Assembly: GCA_947453445.1 (NCBI GenBank)
Contig: CANGGP010000002.1
Location: 1-64,000, forward strand
Source: Sphingobacteriaceae bacterium
GTDB taxonomy: Bacteria > Bacteroidota > Bacteroidia > B-17B0 > Aurantibacillaceae
DNA length: 64,000 nucleotides
Reading direction: 5' to 3'
This document shows, piece by piece, positions 25,672 to 33,322 of the stretch (its first letter is position 1; each line of letters starts with the position of its first letter). The position numbers were made by a program, and so were the translations under genes. The notes below the pieces were generated by a model. It worked only from the letters and a program-made list of their open reading frames with translations. It did no database searches and was not told the origin of the DNA.

Positions 25672-26151
25672 ATGCATTTAAAACAATTATTATACCGATT
25701 TTGTATAATCCTATTTATCGCAGCATTGCCTTTTCTTTTTTTTGCTTGCGCCAAGGCTTCCAGCGATCCCGATAAAAACGTATCAACCACCCCGGCGGGT
25801 AATACCAGCACCACTTCTTTTCAGTGGACACCGGGTGTAGGCAACAGCATTACCGCCGATTCCTCAAATTACTACAGCAGTTTCACCACCATTTTTGCCT
25901 TTAAAAACGGTAACAACAATTCATTGGAAATTAATCTTTCTTCATTGGCTGTAGGGTCGTACACCTTGTCGAGCGCCACCGGAAATGCGCTTACCTACAT
26001 TGCCAATTCAAGCACTTACACGGCCAAATCGGGCCAAGTGAACATTACGGCGAATAGTTCTACCAATATTTCCGGCAATTTTACCTGCGCTTTAAGCGGC
26101 GGCACCTTGACTACTTTAAGTGGTCAGTTTGTTGATATTCCAAAACGTTAA
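25672..26151 (+). CDS. Lipoprotein of unknown function, Ser/Thr-rich
   Basis: Starting at the ATG at 25672 gives 159 residues with a basic n-region (MHLKQLLYRF), a hydrophobic core and lipobox LFFAC. The two earlier in-frame starts in the track would add residues before the signal and lie at or before the -7 box. The mature chain is Ser/Thr/Asn-rich (SSATGNALTYIANSSTYTAKSGQVNITANSSTNISGNFTCALSGGT) and looks like a beta-rich domain with the NISGNFTCALSG ending seen in several Bacteroidota lipoproteins. No function can be named. Confidence 0.7.
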   Translation: MHLKQLLYRFCIILFIAALPFLFFACAKASSDPDKNVSTTPAGNTSTTSFQWTPGVGNSITADSSNYYSSFTTIFAFKNGNNNSLEINLSSLAVGSYTLSSATGNALTYIANSSTYTAKSGQVNITANSSTNISGNFTCALSGGTLTTLSGQFVDIPKR

Positions 26152-26220
26152 AGCATTTCCTTTTTATTAACATTAGTTTAAGCGTTTTTTTCTCAATTTA
26201 GGCTCCTCAAAACACATGCC

Positions 26221-27315
26221 GTGAAGGGTTTCCGATTTAAACATTATACACCAGATCCAAAATCGAAGTTTGAAGAACTCTTTAAGATCTTTAAGCAACT
26301 CATCACGCATACCAGTGGCGATGTGCAAGAGGCATTGGATTGGTTTAAAGAATTGGATAAAGAGTATGATCTCACCAACAAAGATTATACGCTTGATGAT
26401 TTTATCGCCGATTTAAAAAAATTGGGTTATTTGCGCGACAAAGAAGATGGCAAAGGCGGCATGGTGATAACAGCCAAAACCGAGCAAGCCATTCGCAACA
26501 ATGCATTGGAACACATTTTTGGAAAATTAAAAAAAGGCGCACCGGGTAATCACAAAACGAAATTCAGCGGAAAAAATGGTGAAGAATTAAGTGATGTTTT
26601 GCGTTCTTATGAATTTGGTGATGCCCCGCAAAGCATTGCCATGCTTGAATCGATTAAACAAGCACAAATTAACCACGGCTTAGATGATTTTAAACTAACC
26701 GAAAACGATTTATTGGTTTCGGAGCAAGAATTTAAAACACAAACAGCCACAGTGTTAATGATTGATATCAGTCACAGCATGATCTTATACGGCGAAGACC
26801 GCATCACCCCTGCAAAAATGGTGGCCATGGCTTTGGCTGAAATGATTAAACGCAATTACCCGAAAGACAGTCTCGACATTATTGTTTTTGGCAACGATGC
26901 ATGGCCCATTGAATTAAAAGAGTTGCCTTATTTACAAGTTGGGCCTTACCACACCAACACGGTGGCAGGCCTCGAGCTGGCATCATCAATATTGCGCAAG
27001 AAAAAAGCAAGCAACAAACAAATATTTATGATCACCGATGGCAAACCATCTTGCCTAAAAGAAAACGGTGAATATTACATGAACAGTTTTGGCCTCGATC
27101 GGCGCATTGTAAACAAATGCTTGCAGTTGGCCGCCTCGTGCAAACGCAGTAAAATCGACATCACCACCTTTATGGTGGCGCGTGATCAATTTTTAATTGA
27201 TTTTATTGATGAGTTTACCGAAGCCAACCAAGGCAAAGCATATTTTACCGGCTTAAAAGGTTTGGGCGAAATGATATTTAGAGATTACACCAACAAAAAA
27301 AGAAAGAAAGTATAG
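26221..27315 (+). CDS. VWA domain protein, partner of MoxR-like ATPase
   Basis: The 364-residue protein starts at GTG (MKGFRFKHYTPDPKSKF). An N-terminal helical region of about 160 residues precedes a von Willebrand A domain with MIDAS motif DISHS (from about residue 182), a Thr in the HTNTVAGLELA loop and the Asp of MITDGKPS. VWA/AAA+ pairs of the MoxR or chelatase type act as chaperone-like insertion machines for metal centres or protein complexes. The AAA+ partner is the next gene, 191 bases downstream, separated by an inserted repeat. The client is unknown. The protein is soluble and has no signal peptide. Confidence 0.85.
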   Translation: MKGFRFKHYTPDPKSKFEELFKIFKQLITHTSGDVQEALDWFKELDKEYDLTNKDYTLDDFIADLKKLGYLRDKEDGKGGMVITAKTEQAIRNNALEHIFGKLKKGAPGNHKTKFSGKNGEELSDVLRSYEFGDAPQSIAMLESIKQAQINHGLDDFKLTENDLLVSEQEFKTQTATVLMIDISHSMILYGEDRITPAKMVAMALAEMIKRNYPKDSLDIIVFGNDAWPIELKELPYLQVGPYHTNTVAGLELASSILRKKKASNKQIFMITDGKPSCLKENGEYYMNSFGLDRRIVNKCLQLAASCKRSKIDITTFMVARDQFLIDFIDEFTEANQGKAYFTGLKGLGEMIFRDYTNKKRKKV

Positions 27316-27493
27316 AACACTGATCACGCGATGAAAAATTTCATCATTATCCACGAAAATCATAAGCATTAGCGTCATCAGCGTTCCATTAAAATTAACC
27401 AATAAAAGAAATATTGAACAGAGATCACAAGGATGAAAAATGATTAGAATAATCCGCGAAAATCATAAGCATCAGCGTTATCAGCGTTCCATT
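27314..27493. repeat. Two direct copies of a dispersed repeat of about 75 bases
   Basis: 27314-27393 and 27417-27493 both run from gaaca-[gc]-tgatcac... through c[ga]cgaaaatcataagcat[tc]agcgt[ct]atcagcgttccatta. The spacer is about 23 bases. This kind of sequence recurs in intergenic regions of Bacteroidota. Two copies with an unrelated spacer do not make a CRISPR array. It interrupts the VWA-AAA gene pair. Confidence 0.7.
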
Positions 27494-27506
27494 AACAAAA
27501 TACACC

Positions 27507-28970
27507 ATGGCAGCACCAACAATTAAAACCCTCGGCGAATTAAAAAAGAGTGGCTACAAATACCTGAGCATTAAAGAAGAGTTGAGAAACAATTTGATTG
27601 CAAAACTAAAAAACAAGGAAGATATTTTTGACGGCATTTTCGGTTATGAGGAAACCGTTATACCTGAACTTGAAAGGGCCATTTTAAGTTCGCACAATAT
27701 TTTGTTACTGGGTTTAAGAGGACAAGCCAAAACAAAAATGGCGCGACAATTGGTGAATTTATTGGACGAATACATTCCCGTTGTTGCAGGCAGTCCGCTT
27801 AACGACGACCCTTTGCAACCAATTTCTTCATTTGCAAAACATTTAATTGCCGAAAAGCAAGATGAAACACCAATTGCCTGGATACACCGTAATGAGCGCT
27901 TTGCCGAAAAATTAGCAACACCCGATGTAAGTGTGGCCGATTTAATTGGTGATGTTGATCCAATCAAAGCGGCCAGCATGAAATTATCTTTGGCCGATGA
28001 AGGGGTGATACATTATGGAATTATTCCGCGTAGCAACCGATTTATTTTTGTGATCAATGAATTACCCGATTTACAAGCCCGTTTGCAAGTGGCATTATTC
28101 AACATCTTGCAAGAAGGTGATGTGCAAATCCGTGGCTTTAATGTGAGAATCCCGCTCGATATGCAGTTCGTATTTACTGCCAATCCTGAAGATTATACCA
28201 ACCGTGGCAGCATTGTAACACCTTTAAAAGATAGAATTGGTTCTCAAATTTTAACGCATTATCCTAAAACCATTGAACATTCATTAAAGATTACAAACGA
28301 CCAAGCCAAATTGAGTGTGGCACAAAAACAAATTCATGTGACCGAGGTTTTAAAAACCTTGGTTGAACAAATTGCTGTTGAAGCGCGCAGCAGCGAATAC
28401 GTTGACCCTAAAAGTGGGGTGAGTGCGCGCTTAACCATTAGTGCTTACGAATGTTTGGTAAGTGCAGCTGAGTTACGCTTTTTAAAAAGCGGATCAAAAT
28501 ACACCTATGCACGCATGAGTGATTTATACGCTGCAGTGCCTGCCATTAATGGTAAGATTGAATTGGTGTATGAAGGCGAACAAGAAGGTCCTGCCGTGAT
28601 TGCCCAAAATTTAATCAGCATCGCCATTCGCAATTTATTTGTGCAATTGTTTCCTGATCCCGCCAAATTAAAACGCAAGAAAGAAGGCTCTGAATACGCT
28701 GAAATCATCAATTGGTTTTCGAATCACAATATTTTGGATTTGCTAGACCATGAACAAGACAAGGTTTACAGCTCGGCATTAAAAGTAGTGGATGGTCTTG
28801 AAGAGCTGGTAAAAAAACACCATCCTGATTTGCATGACACAGAAAAATATGTGATGATGGAATTTGTATTACACGGCATGGCCGAACATTCCTTGTTAAG
28901 CAAAAACAAATTGGTTTCGGGTGTGAGTTTCAAAGATTTATTTGGCTCATTGCTGAACCAAAACTTATAA
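27507..28970 (+). CDS. MoxR-like AAA+ ATPase (magnesium-chelatase-related)
   Basis: The 487-residue protein has an AAA+ core at about residues 45-260. The P-loop is GLRGQAKTK (residues 69-77, Ala where Gly is usual). The Walker B position reads FIFVINELPDL (Asn-Glu instead of Asp-Glu), followed by ARLQVALFNILQEGDVQIRGF, the sensor-1 segment FTANPEDYTNRG and PLKDRIGS. These are the signatures of the ChlI/MoxR-like family that pairs with VWA proteins. The C-terminal lid and helical region run to the end. The NE pair appears typical for this subfamily, so it should not be read as inactivation. It probably remodels a target together with the VWA protein. Confidence 0.85.
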   Translation: MAAPTIKTLGELKKSGYKYLSIKEELRNNLIAKLKNKEDIFDGIFGYEETVIPELERAILSSHNILLLGLRGQAKTKMARQLVNLLDEYIPVVAGSPLNDDPLQPISSFAKHLIAEKQDETPIAWIHRNERFAEKLATPDVSVADLIGDVDPIKAASMKLSLADEGVIHYGIIPRSNRFIFVINELPDLQARLQVALFNILQEGDVQIRGFNVRIPLDMQFVFTANPEDYTNRGSIVTPLKDRIGSQILTHYPKTIEHSLKITNDQAKLSVAQKQIHVTEVLKTLVEQIAVEARSSEYVDPKSGVSARLTISAYECLVSAAELRFLKSGSKYTYARMSDLYAAVPAINGKIELVYEGEQEGPAVIAQNLISIAIRNLFVQLFPDPAKLKRKKEGSEYAEIINWFSNHNILDLLDHEQDKVYSSALKVVDGLEELVKKHHPDLHDTEKYVMMEFVLHGMAEHSLLSKNKLVSGVSFKDLFGSLLNQNL

Positions 28971-28983
28971 GCCAAAAAAATTC

Positions 28984-29478
28984 TTAGTGATTAAAACTGT
29001 TGCGTAAGTGCAACATTTTAATGGCGGTAATGGCGGCTTCATCGCCCTTGTTGCCGTGTTTTCCACCGGCGCGGTCAATGGCTTGTTGTTGGTTGTTTGG
29101 CGTTAATACACCGAAAATAAAAGGTTTGTTGTATTTTATGTTGAGGTCGGTGATGCCTTTGGCTACCGCATCGCAAATAAAATCAAAATGACGCGTTTCA
29201 CCTTGTATCACGCAACCCAAACAAATAATGGCATCTACATCACTTAATTCAGCCATGTATTGCGCACCTAAAGTCAATTCAAAACTACCGGGTACCGATT
29301 GTATATGGATGTTTTCTTTTTGGGCTCCATATTGTAAAAGGGTTTTAACAGCACCTTCTTTTAAAGCATTGGTAATTTCAAAATTCCACTCCGAATACAC
29401 GATGCCAAATTTGAAGGCTTTTGCTGAAGCCACTTCGCTTCCCTCGCTAACTGATAAATTTTTATTTACACTGCTCAT
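28984..29478 (-). CDS. ribH: 6,7-dimethyl-8-ribityllumazine synthase
   Basis: The ATG at 29478 gives 164 residues; the tracked TTG lies in a T-run of a hairpin. Diagnostic segments are SVPGSFELTLGAQYM (substrate loop), CLGCVIQGETRHFDFICDAV with the catalytic His, and FGVLTPNNQQQAIDRAGGKHGNKGDEAA. The enzyme joins 5-amino-6-ribitylaminouracil with 3,4-dihydroxy-2-butanone 4-phosphate in riboflavin synthesis, and forms pentamers or 60-mers. Other rib genes are not in the window. The ordering recF/TPR protein/ribH is a neighbourhood I recall from Bacteroidota. A hairpin with T-tract lies just upstream of the start. Confidence 0.95.
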   Translation of the reverse strand: MSSVNKNLSVSEGSEVASAKAFKFGIVYSEWNFEITNALKEGAVKTLLQYGAQKENIHIQSVPGSFELTLGAQYMAELSDVDAIICLGCVIQGETRHFDFICDAVAKGITDLNIKYNKPFIFGVLTPNNQQQAIDRAGGKHGNKGDEAAITAIKMLHLRNSFNH

Positions 29479-29488
29479 GATAATTGAC

Positions 29489-29521
29489 AAAAAAAAAGTC
29501 TGCTTTTTGGAGGCAGACTTT
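29489..29521 (-). terminator. Hairpin with T-tract between the TPR gene and ribH
   Basis: On the minus strand AAAGTCTGC (29521-29513) pairs with GCAGACTTT (29503-29495) around a nine-base loop and runs into nine T. It follows the stop of the TPR gene by 17 bases. Only ten bases separate its T-run from the ribH ATG, so it is either a terminator or an attenuator. Confidence 0.75.
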
Positions 29522-29538
29522 AATGATTTAATGTTTGA

Positions 29539-30294
29539 TTATAAATTCCCTAAGGCTTTTACCCTTGCAATCGCTTTGTCCATTTCAACAGCTTCTTGCG
29601 ATTTTTGGTGTTCCTTTTGAATGCGTTCGTAAACTTTTAAAGCTTCAGCAAAATTGCCGCTTAATTCATAAGCCAAGCCTGCTTTCTTTAAATACAAAGG
29701 TGTGGTAAATGTATTGTTGCTGTTTTCGGCTGCCTTTAAGTAATATTTAATGGCATCGGCCGAGTGGTTTAATTCCATGTGTGCATCACCAATGGCGCCA
29801 ATGGCGATAGAAGAGATGATTTCATCTTTTCCATTGAATTTACCCAAACACTCAATGGCTTGCTCAAATTTTCCGGTTCTTAAATAACAGATACCTGCGT
29901 AATAGTTGGCCAAGTTGCCGGTTTTGGTCATGCCATATTCTTCAGCAATTTGTTCAAAGCCTTTCATTGGTTTTTGTCCTTCTGAACTAAATACCATGTT
30001 ACCGCCTTTTAAAGCCAAGTTAAAGCTGTCTTTGGCAAAAAATTCTTCTGCCCAAAAAATCTCGTTCGATGCTTCGGTTTCTTGCTCAGGCAAGTAGTAA
30101 AATTTGAAAAAACAAAAAATACCGATTATCACGATAAGTCCACCACCAACGTATTGAACCAATTTCTTATTGTTTTCATAAAAAAGTTGAAGCCCGTCTA
30201 AATTTGGGTCAATCGACTTGCGCGGTTGTTCTACCGTTTCTGAAGCAACATTCTCAGTGTTGTCAACTGAAGTTTCGTCTTTTAAATCAGCCAT
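29539..30294 (-). CDS. Tetratricopeptide membrane protein (YfgM-like)
   Basis: The ATG at 30294 gives 251 residues (MADLKDETSVD...); the longer tracked form is a read-through of the intergenic region. A single membrane helix at about residues 44-62 (VQYVGGGLIVIIGIFCFFKF) follows an acidic cytoplasmic tail. The remainder has four TPR-like repeats (NLANYYAGICYLRTGKFEQAIECLGKF, SADAIKYYLKAAENS, LKKAGLAYELSGNFAEALKVYERI). The layout matches YfgM/tetratricopeptide-like anchor proteins, in other bacteria partners of periplasmic chaperones. It is divergent from recF, and a TATCTTCG near-match to a -7 box lies 22 bases before the ATG. Confidence 0.8.
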   Translation of the reverse strand: MADLKDETSVDNTENVASETVEQPRKSIDPNLDGLQLFYENNKKLVQYVGGGLIVIIGIFCFFKFYYLPEQETEASNEIFWAEEFFAKDSFNLALKGGNMVFSSEGQKPMKGFEQIAEEYGMTKTGNLANYYAGICYLRTGKFEQAIECLGKFNGKDEIISSIAIGAIGDAHMELNHSADAIKYYLKAAENSNNTFTTPLYLKKAGLAYELSGNFAEALKVYERIQKEHQKSQEAVEMDKAIARVKALGNL

Positions 30295-30378
30295 TTGAAA
30301 TTTTAAAATTAGAGGGCGAAGATAGTATTTTTTAGTACAAAACGGAATTTTTAAGGACCTGAAGCCTAAAAATAAGCG

Positions 30379-30386
30379 TATTTTTG
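30379..30386 (+). promoter_or_regulatory. -7 box TATTTTTG before recF
   Basis: TATTTTTG lies nine bases before the recF ATG at 30396. It overlaps the TTG used by the ORF track, supporting the ATG as the true start. Confidence 0.5.
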
Positions 30387-30395
30387 TCAAAATAC

Positions 30396-31487
30396 ATGTT
30401 TCTTAAGCAAATATCCCTGATAAACTTCAAAAATCACGCTGAATTTGAGGCCCAATTTTCTGAAAAGATCAATTGTTTTGTAGGGAACAATGGCATGGGC
30501 AAAACCAATTTATTGGATGCCATTTATTATTTATCCTTTTGCAAAAGCTTTTTTAATGCCGGTGATTTGCAAAACATCAAACACCATCAAGATTTTTTCG
30601 TAATCAAAGGTAACTTCGAAAAGTTTGAAGAAGAAAGTGAAGTGTATTGTGGCATTAAACGAAACCAAAAAAAGGTATTCAAAAAAAACAAAAAAGAATA
30701 CAGCCGTTTAAGTGAACACATTGGGCAGTTTCCATTGGTGATGATTTCGCCCAGCGATGCAGAATTGATCAATGGCATTTCGGAAGTGAGGCGTAAGTTT
30801 TTAGATGGCATCATTGCCCAATACAATGCCCCTTACCTTGAAAAACTCATTGCCTATAACCAGGTGCTTAAACAACGCAATGCCTTGTTAAAGATGTTTC
30901 ACGAAAACCATTACTTTGATGCCGAAACACTGGATATTATTGACGAGCAGCTTTGTAATGCCGGACGAGTAATTTTGCAAACACGTTTGGAATTTTTAAA
31001 AGAATTTACGCCCATTTTTAATAAACACTACCGCTTTATTTCGAATTTACATGAGGAAGTAAGTTTGCATTACGAAAACAGTTTGGATGAGAGAGATTTC
31101 AAAACAGCGCTCATGACATCCTTAGCAAGGGATAGAGCGGTTCACCATACAACGGTTGGTCCACATAAGGATGATTTGGAATTTAAAATTAACGGCTACG
31201 ATTTAAAAAAATATGCCTCACAAGGTCAACAAAAATCGTATTTATTGGCATTAAAATTGGCACAGTTTGAGTTAATCAAACAACATAAAAACACCAAACC
31301 ACTTTTGTTATTGGATGATGTGTATGACAAGTTGGATGAGGAGCGTTTCACCAAATTATTGGAAATGGTGAGTTCAGAAGATTTCGGACAGGTGTTTATT
31401 ACCGATACCCATCCTGAGCGCATGCACGAGCTATTGAATCAAAAAAAATTGGCGCACAAGATTTTTTTGGTGAACAGAAGCGCGTAA
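30396..31487 (+). CDS. recF: DNA replication/repair protein RecF
   Basis: From ATG 30396 the protein has 363 residues and begins MFLKQISLINFKNH, the normal RecF opening. It is an SMC-like ABC ATPase. The Walker A is VGNNGMGKTN (about 29-38), the signature-type region is SQGQQKSYLLALKLAQF, and the Walker B is LLLLDDVYDKLDEERF, followed by the D-loop and switch His (FITDTHPER). RecF binds gapped DNA and, with RecO and RecR, loads RecA. The gene is far from dnaA/dnaN here, as is common in Bacteroidota. It faces the TPR gene and ends next to a decayed copy of the asnS tail. Confidence 0.96.
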   Translation: MFLKQISLINFKNHAEFEAQFSEKINCFVGNNGMGKTNLLDAIYYLSFCKSFFNAGDLQNIKHHQDFFVIKGNFEKFEEESEVYCGIKRNQKKVFKKNKKEYSRLSEHIGQFPLVMISPSDAELINGISEVRRKFLDGIIAQYNAPYLEKLIAYNQVLKQRNALLKMFHENHYFDAETLDIIDEQLCNAGRVILQTRLEFLKEFTPIFNKHYRFISNLHEEVSLHYENSLDERDFKTALMTSLARDRAVHHTTVGPHKDDLEFKINGYDLKKYASQGQQKSYLLALKLAQFELIKQHKNTKPLLLLDDVYDKLDEERFTKLLEMVSSEDFGQVFITDTHPERMHELLNQKKLAHKIFLVNRSA

Positions 31488-31496
31488 TTTAAAAAA

Positions 31497-31595
31497 TTAA
31501 AATTCACAATTATTCGGGGTTTTTGGAAAAGGAATGATGTCGCGCGAATTAGATGAAATACTCTCATCAAAGCCAAGCCCTACTTTAATAAAATC
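31497..31595 (-). pseudogene. Decayed duplicate of the asnS 3-prime end
   Basis: Read on the minus strand, this stretch encodes VGLGFDES...SRDIIPFPKTPNNCEF and a TAA. It aligns to the end of the intact AsnRS (FGLGFERL...[16 protein letters not shown]), with an internal deletion of several residues. Identity is highest over the last 48 bases. Several differences are synonymous or conservative, so the fragment has been diverging as, or came from, a coding allele. It lies 1.8 kb from the real tail. Confidence 0.75.
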
Positions 31596-31730
31596 ATTAT
31601 TTAAATGGCTTTAATTATACCAATACTTGAGGTGAACGCCTTTGTCAGTATTGGATTGAGAGAATGTGCATAGAGCTTTAAACAAGAATCAAATGGATAT
31701 TTTAACAACGTTATTCATAAATAAATATTA

Positions 31731-32267
31731 TTATCTTTTCCATAAAATTTTATATGTAACACTATCAATTATAAGTTTAGTGTAAAATGAATTTTTATAT
31801 AGCTTAGTAATTTGCCAAGTGGCTGTTTTATTATATTTTGTTTTAGAGGATGGATTATTTAGCCAGAAACAGAAAATCGAATCATAGCCCCATGGGATAA
31901 ATGACTGATTGTTTAAATCAAAATACCAAGGCCAAGGATAAATTTCTCGGGATTCATTCCAACCATTATTTTTATTGGCCATTGTGTAAATAAAATACAC
32001 ATTATCTAAAGTAATACTGCTGTTCGCGGTTGCATTCATTTGATTGTACACAGAAACACCATCCTTTAAATAATCTTCTATGTGCCACTTTCCTTCTAGC
32101 CTTTCAGCAGTTGTCCCCCGCTCCGGCCCAGGGTCTTCTTCGTATTGCGGGCCAAAAGGACGTGTGTCTTTTTTTGGTTTACAATTGACGGCAAATAAAA
32201 TGAAGGCTGAAGCAATTAGAAGTACAAATAGATTTGAACCTTTCTTGTACGCGATTTTGATTTTCAT
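31731..32267 (-). CDS. Lipoprotein, copy A of a duplicated pair
   Basis: The 178-residue protein has a lipoprotein signal (FVLLIASAFILFAVNC, Cys at about 29). A short linker KPKKDTRPFGPQYEEDPGPERGT leads to a domain opening AERLEGKWHIEDYLKDGVSV, close to the lipocalin-like/DUF-type layout of Bacteroidota lipoproteins, where the G-x-W-x-I pattern begins a beta-barrel. The end is ATWQITKLYKNSFYTKL...YKILWK. The first 52 residues differ from copy B (32562-33098) at only two positions, while the rest has diverged strongly. It lies between two decayed asnS tails. Function is unknown. Confidence 0.75.
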   Translation of the reverse strand: MKIKIAYKKGSNLFVLLIASAFILFAVNCKPKKDTRPFGPQYEEDPGPERGTTAERLEGKWHIEDYLKDGVSVYNQMNATANSSITLDNVYFIYTMANKNNGWNESREIYPWPWYFDLNNQSFIPWGYDSIFCFWLNNPSSKTKYNKTATWQITKLYKNSFYTKLIIDSVTYKILWKR

Positions 32268-32318
32268 GCCAATGGATTAAATTCTGACAATCTAATTTAC
32301 GAAATTATTGCTATAATA

Positions 32319-32402
32319 TTAAATCCCTGCTTGTTTAATATCTTCAGGAGTGTATTTAAGCAAATTGTGAAGTTGGCGTGAAAATATGGTTTTGCGCAAC
32401 AT
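32319..32402 (-). pseudogene. Short gene-tail remnant repeated in both duplicated units
   Basis: On the minus strand a 27-codon frame reads MLRKTIFSRQLHNLLKYTPEDIKQAGI then TAA. The copy at 33150-33233 has LHNLLKDTPEDIKQTGI with four amino-acid changes, and upstream of it the frame is broken. It looks like the C-terminus of a lost gene rather than a functional peptide. The family is not recognised. Confidence 0.4.
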
Positions 32403-32491
32403 TAAAAATGCAGCGATGCGGAAATTTACATATGGGTACTACAACGACACAAGTGAAAAGTAGCGATTTGTATGCCAAGCTTTTTTGTGAA

Positions 32492-32525
32492 TTAAAACTC
32501 ACAATTATTCGGTGTTTTTGGGAAA
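32492..32525 (-). pseudogene. Second remnant of the asnS 3-prime end
   Basis: ttaaaactcacaattattcgg followed by a partly matching tail encodes FPKTPNNCEF-stop on the minus strand. It sits exactly 831 bases from the intact asnS stop at 33323. Confidence 0.8.
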
Positions 32526-32561
32526 GTTAGTTTAAATGGTTTATTAATATAAATATTAGAA

Positions 32562-33098
32562 TTATTTTTTCCAGAATATTTTAAAAATTCCCCTTTGCGT
32601 ACTAAGTTTAACATGAAGTGAGCCTTGATATAACTTGGTAATTTGCCATTTTCTATCCAAAATTTGATTCGATTTAATTAATGGATCAGTAAACCAAAAG
32701 CAAAACGTTGAATCATATCCATCGAAGGTTATCGTGTCTTTTGAAATCAAAGCATACCATTTCCATGGATAGACTAGGTAAGATTCATGCCAATCATTAT
32801 CCTTCGTAGGCATTATATAATCCCAATGAACATCTTTAATACTAATACTTCCTGATGTGGCTACAGATGATTGGTTGATAATAGAAACATCGTTCAACAA
32901 GTAATCTTCAATTTTCCAAATGCCATTAAGCCGCTCAGCAACAGTTCCCCTCTCCGGTCCCGGATCTTCTTCGTATTGGGGACCAAAAGGACGTGTATCT
33001 TTTTTCGGTTTACAATTGACGGCAAATAAAATTAAGGCTGAAGCAATTAGAAGTACAAATAGATTTGAACCATTCTTGTACGCGATTTTGATTTTCAT
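32562..33098 (-). CDS. Lipoprotein, copy B of a duplicated pair
   Basis: This 178-residue paralogue of copy A has the same length and the same lipobox (ILFAVNC) and linker (KPKKDTRPFGPQYEEDPGPERGT). Its mature domain (AERLNGIWKIEDYLLNDVSIINQSS...WQITKLYQGSLHVKLSTQRGIFKIFWKK) shares only the framework residues with copy A. The boundary between near-identity and divergence is sharp, near residue 52. The gene sits between the intact asnS and the second asnS-tail remnant. An outer-membrane or periplasmic lipoprotein is likely; role unknown. Confidence 0.75.
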   Translation of the reverse strand: MKIKIAYKNGSNLFVLLIASALILFAVNCKPKKDTRPFGPQYEEDPGPERGTVAERLNGIWKIEDYLLNDVSIINQSSVATSGSISIKDVHWDYIMPTKDNDWHESYLVYPWKWYALISKDTITFDGYDSTFCFWFTDPLIKSNQILDRKWQITKLYQGSLHVKLSTQRGIFKIFWKK

Positions 33099-33322
33099 GC
33101 CAATGGATTAAATTCTGACAATCTAATTTACGAAATTATTGCTATAATATTAAATCCCTGTTTGTTTAATATCTTCAGGAGTGTCTTTAAGCAAATTGTG
33201 AAGTTGGTGTGAAAATATGGTTTTGCGCAACTTTAAAAATGCAGCGATTAAGAAATTTACATTTGCTTACTGCAACGACACAAGTGAAACGAAGCGATGA
33301 GTATAACACACTTTTTTATGAA

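Noticed and set aside
27314-27493. Possible CRISPR array
   Set aside because: Only two imperfect long copies with one spacer, no cas genes, and the repeat is of a known dispersed intergenic type.
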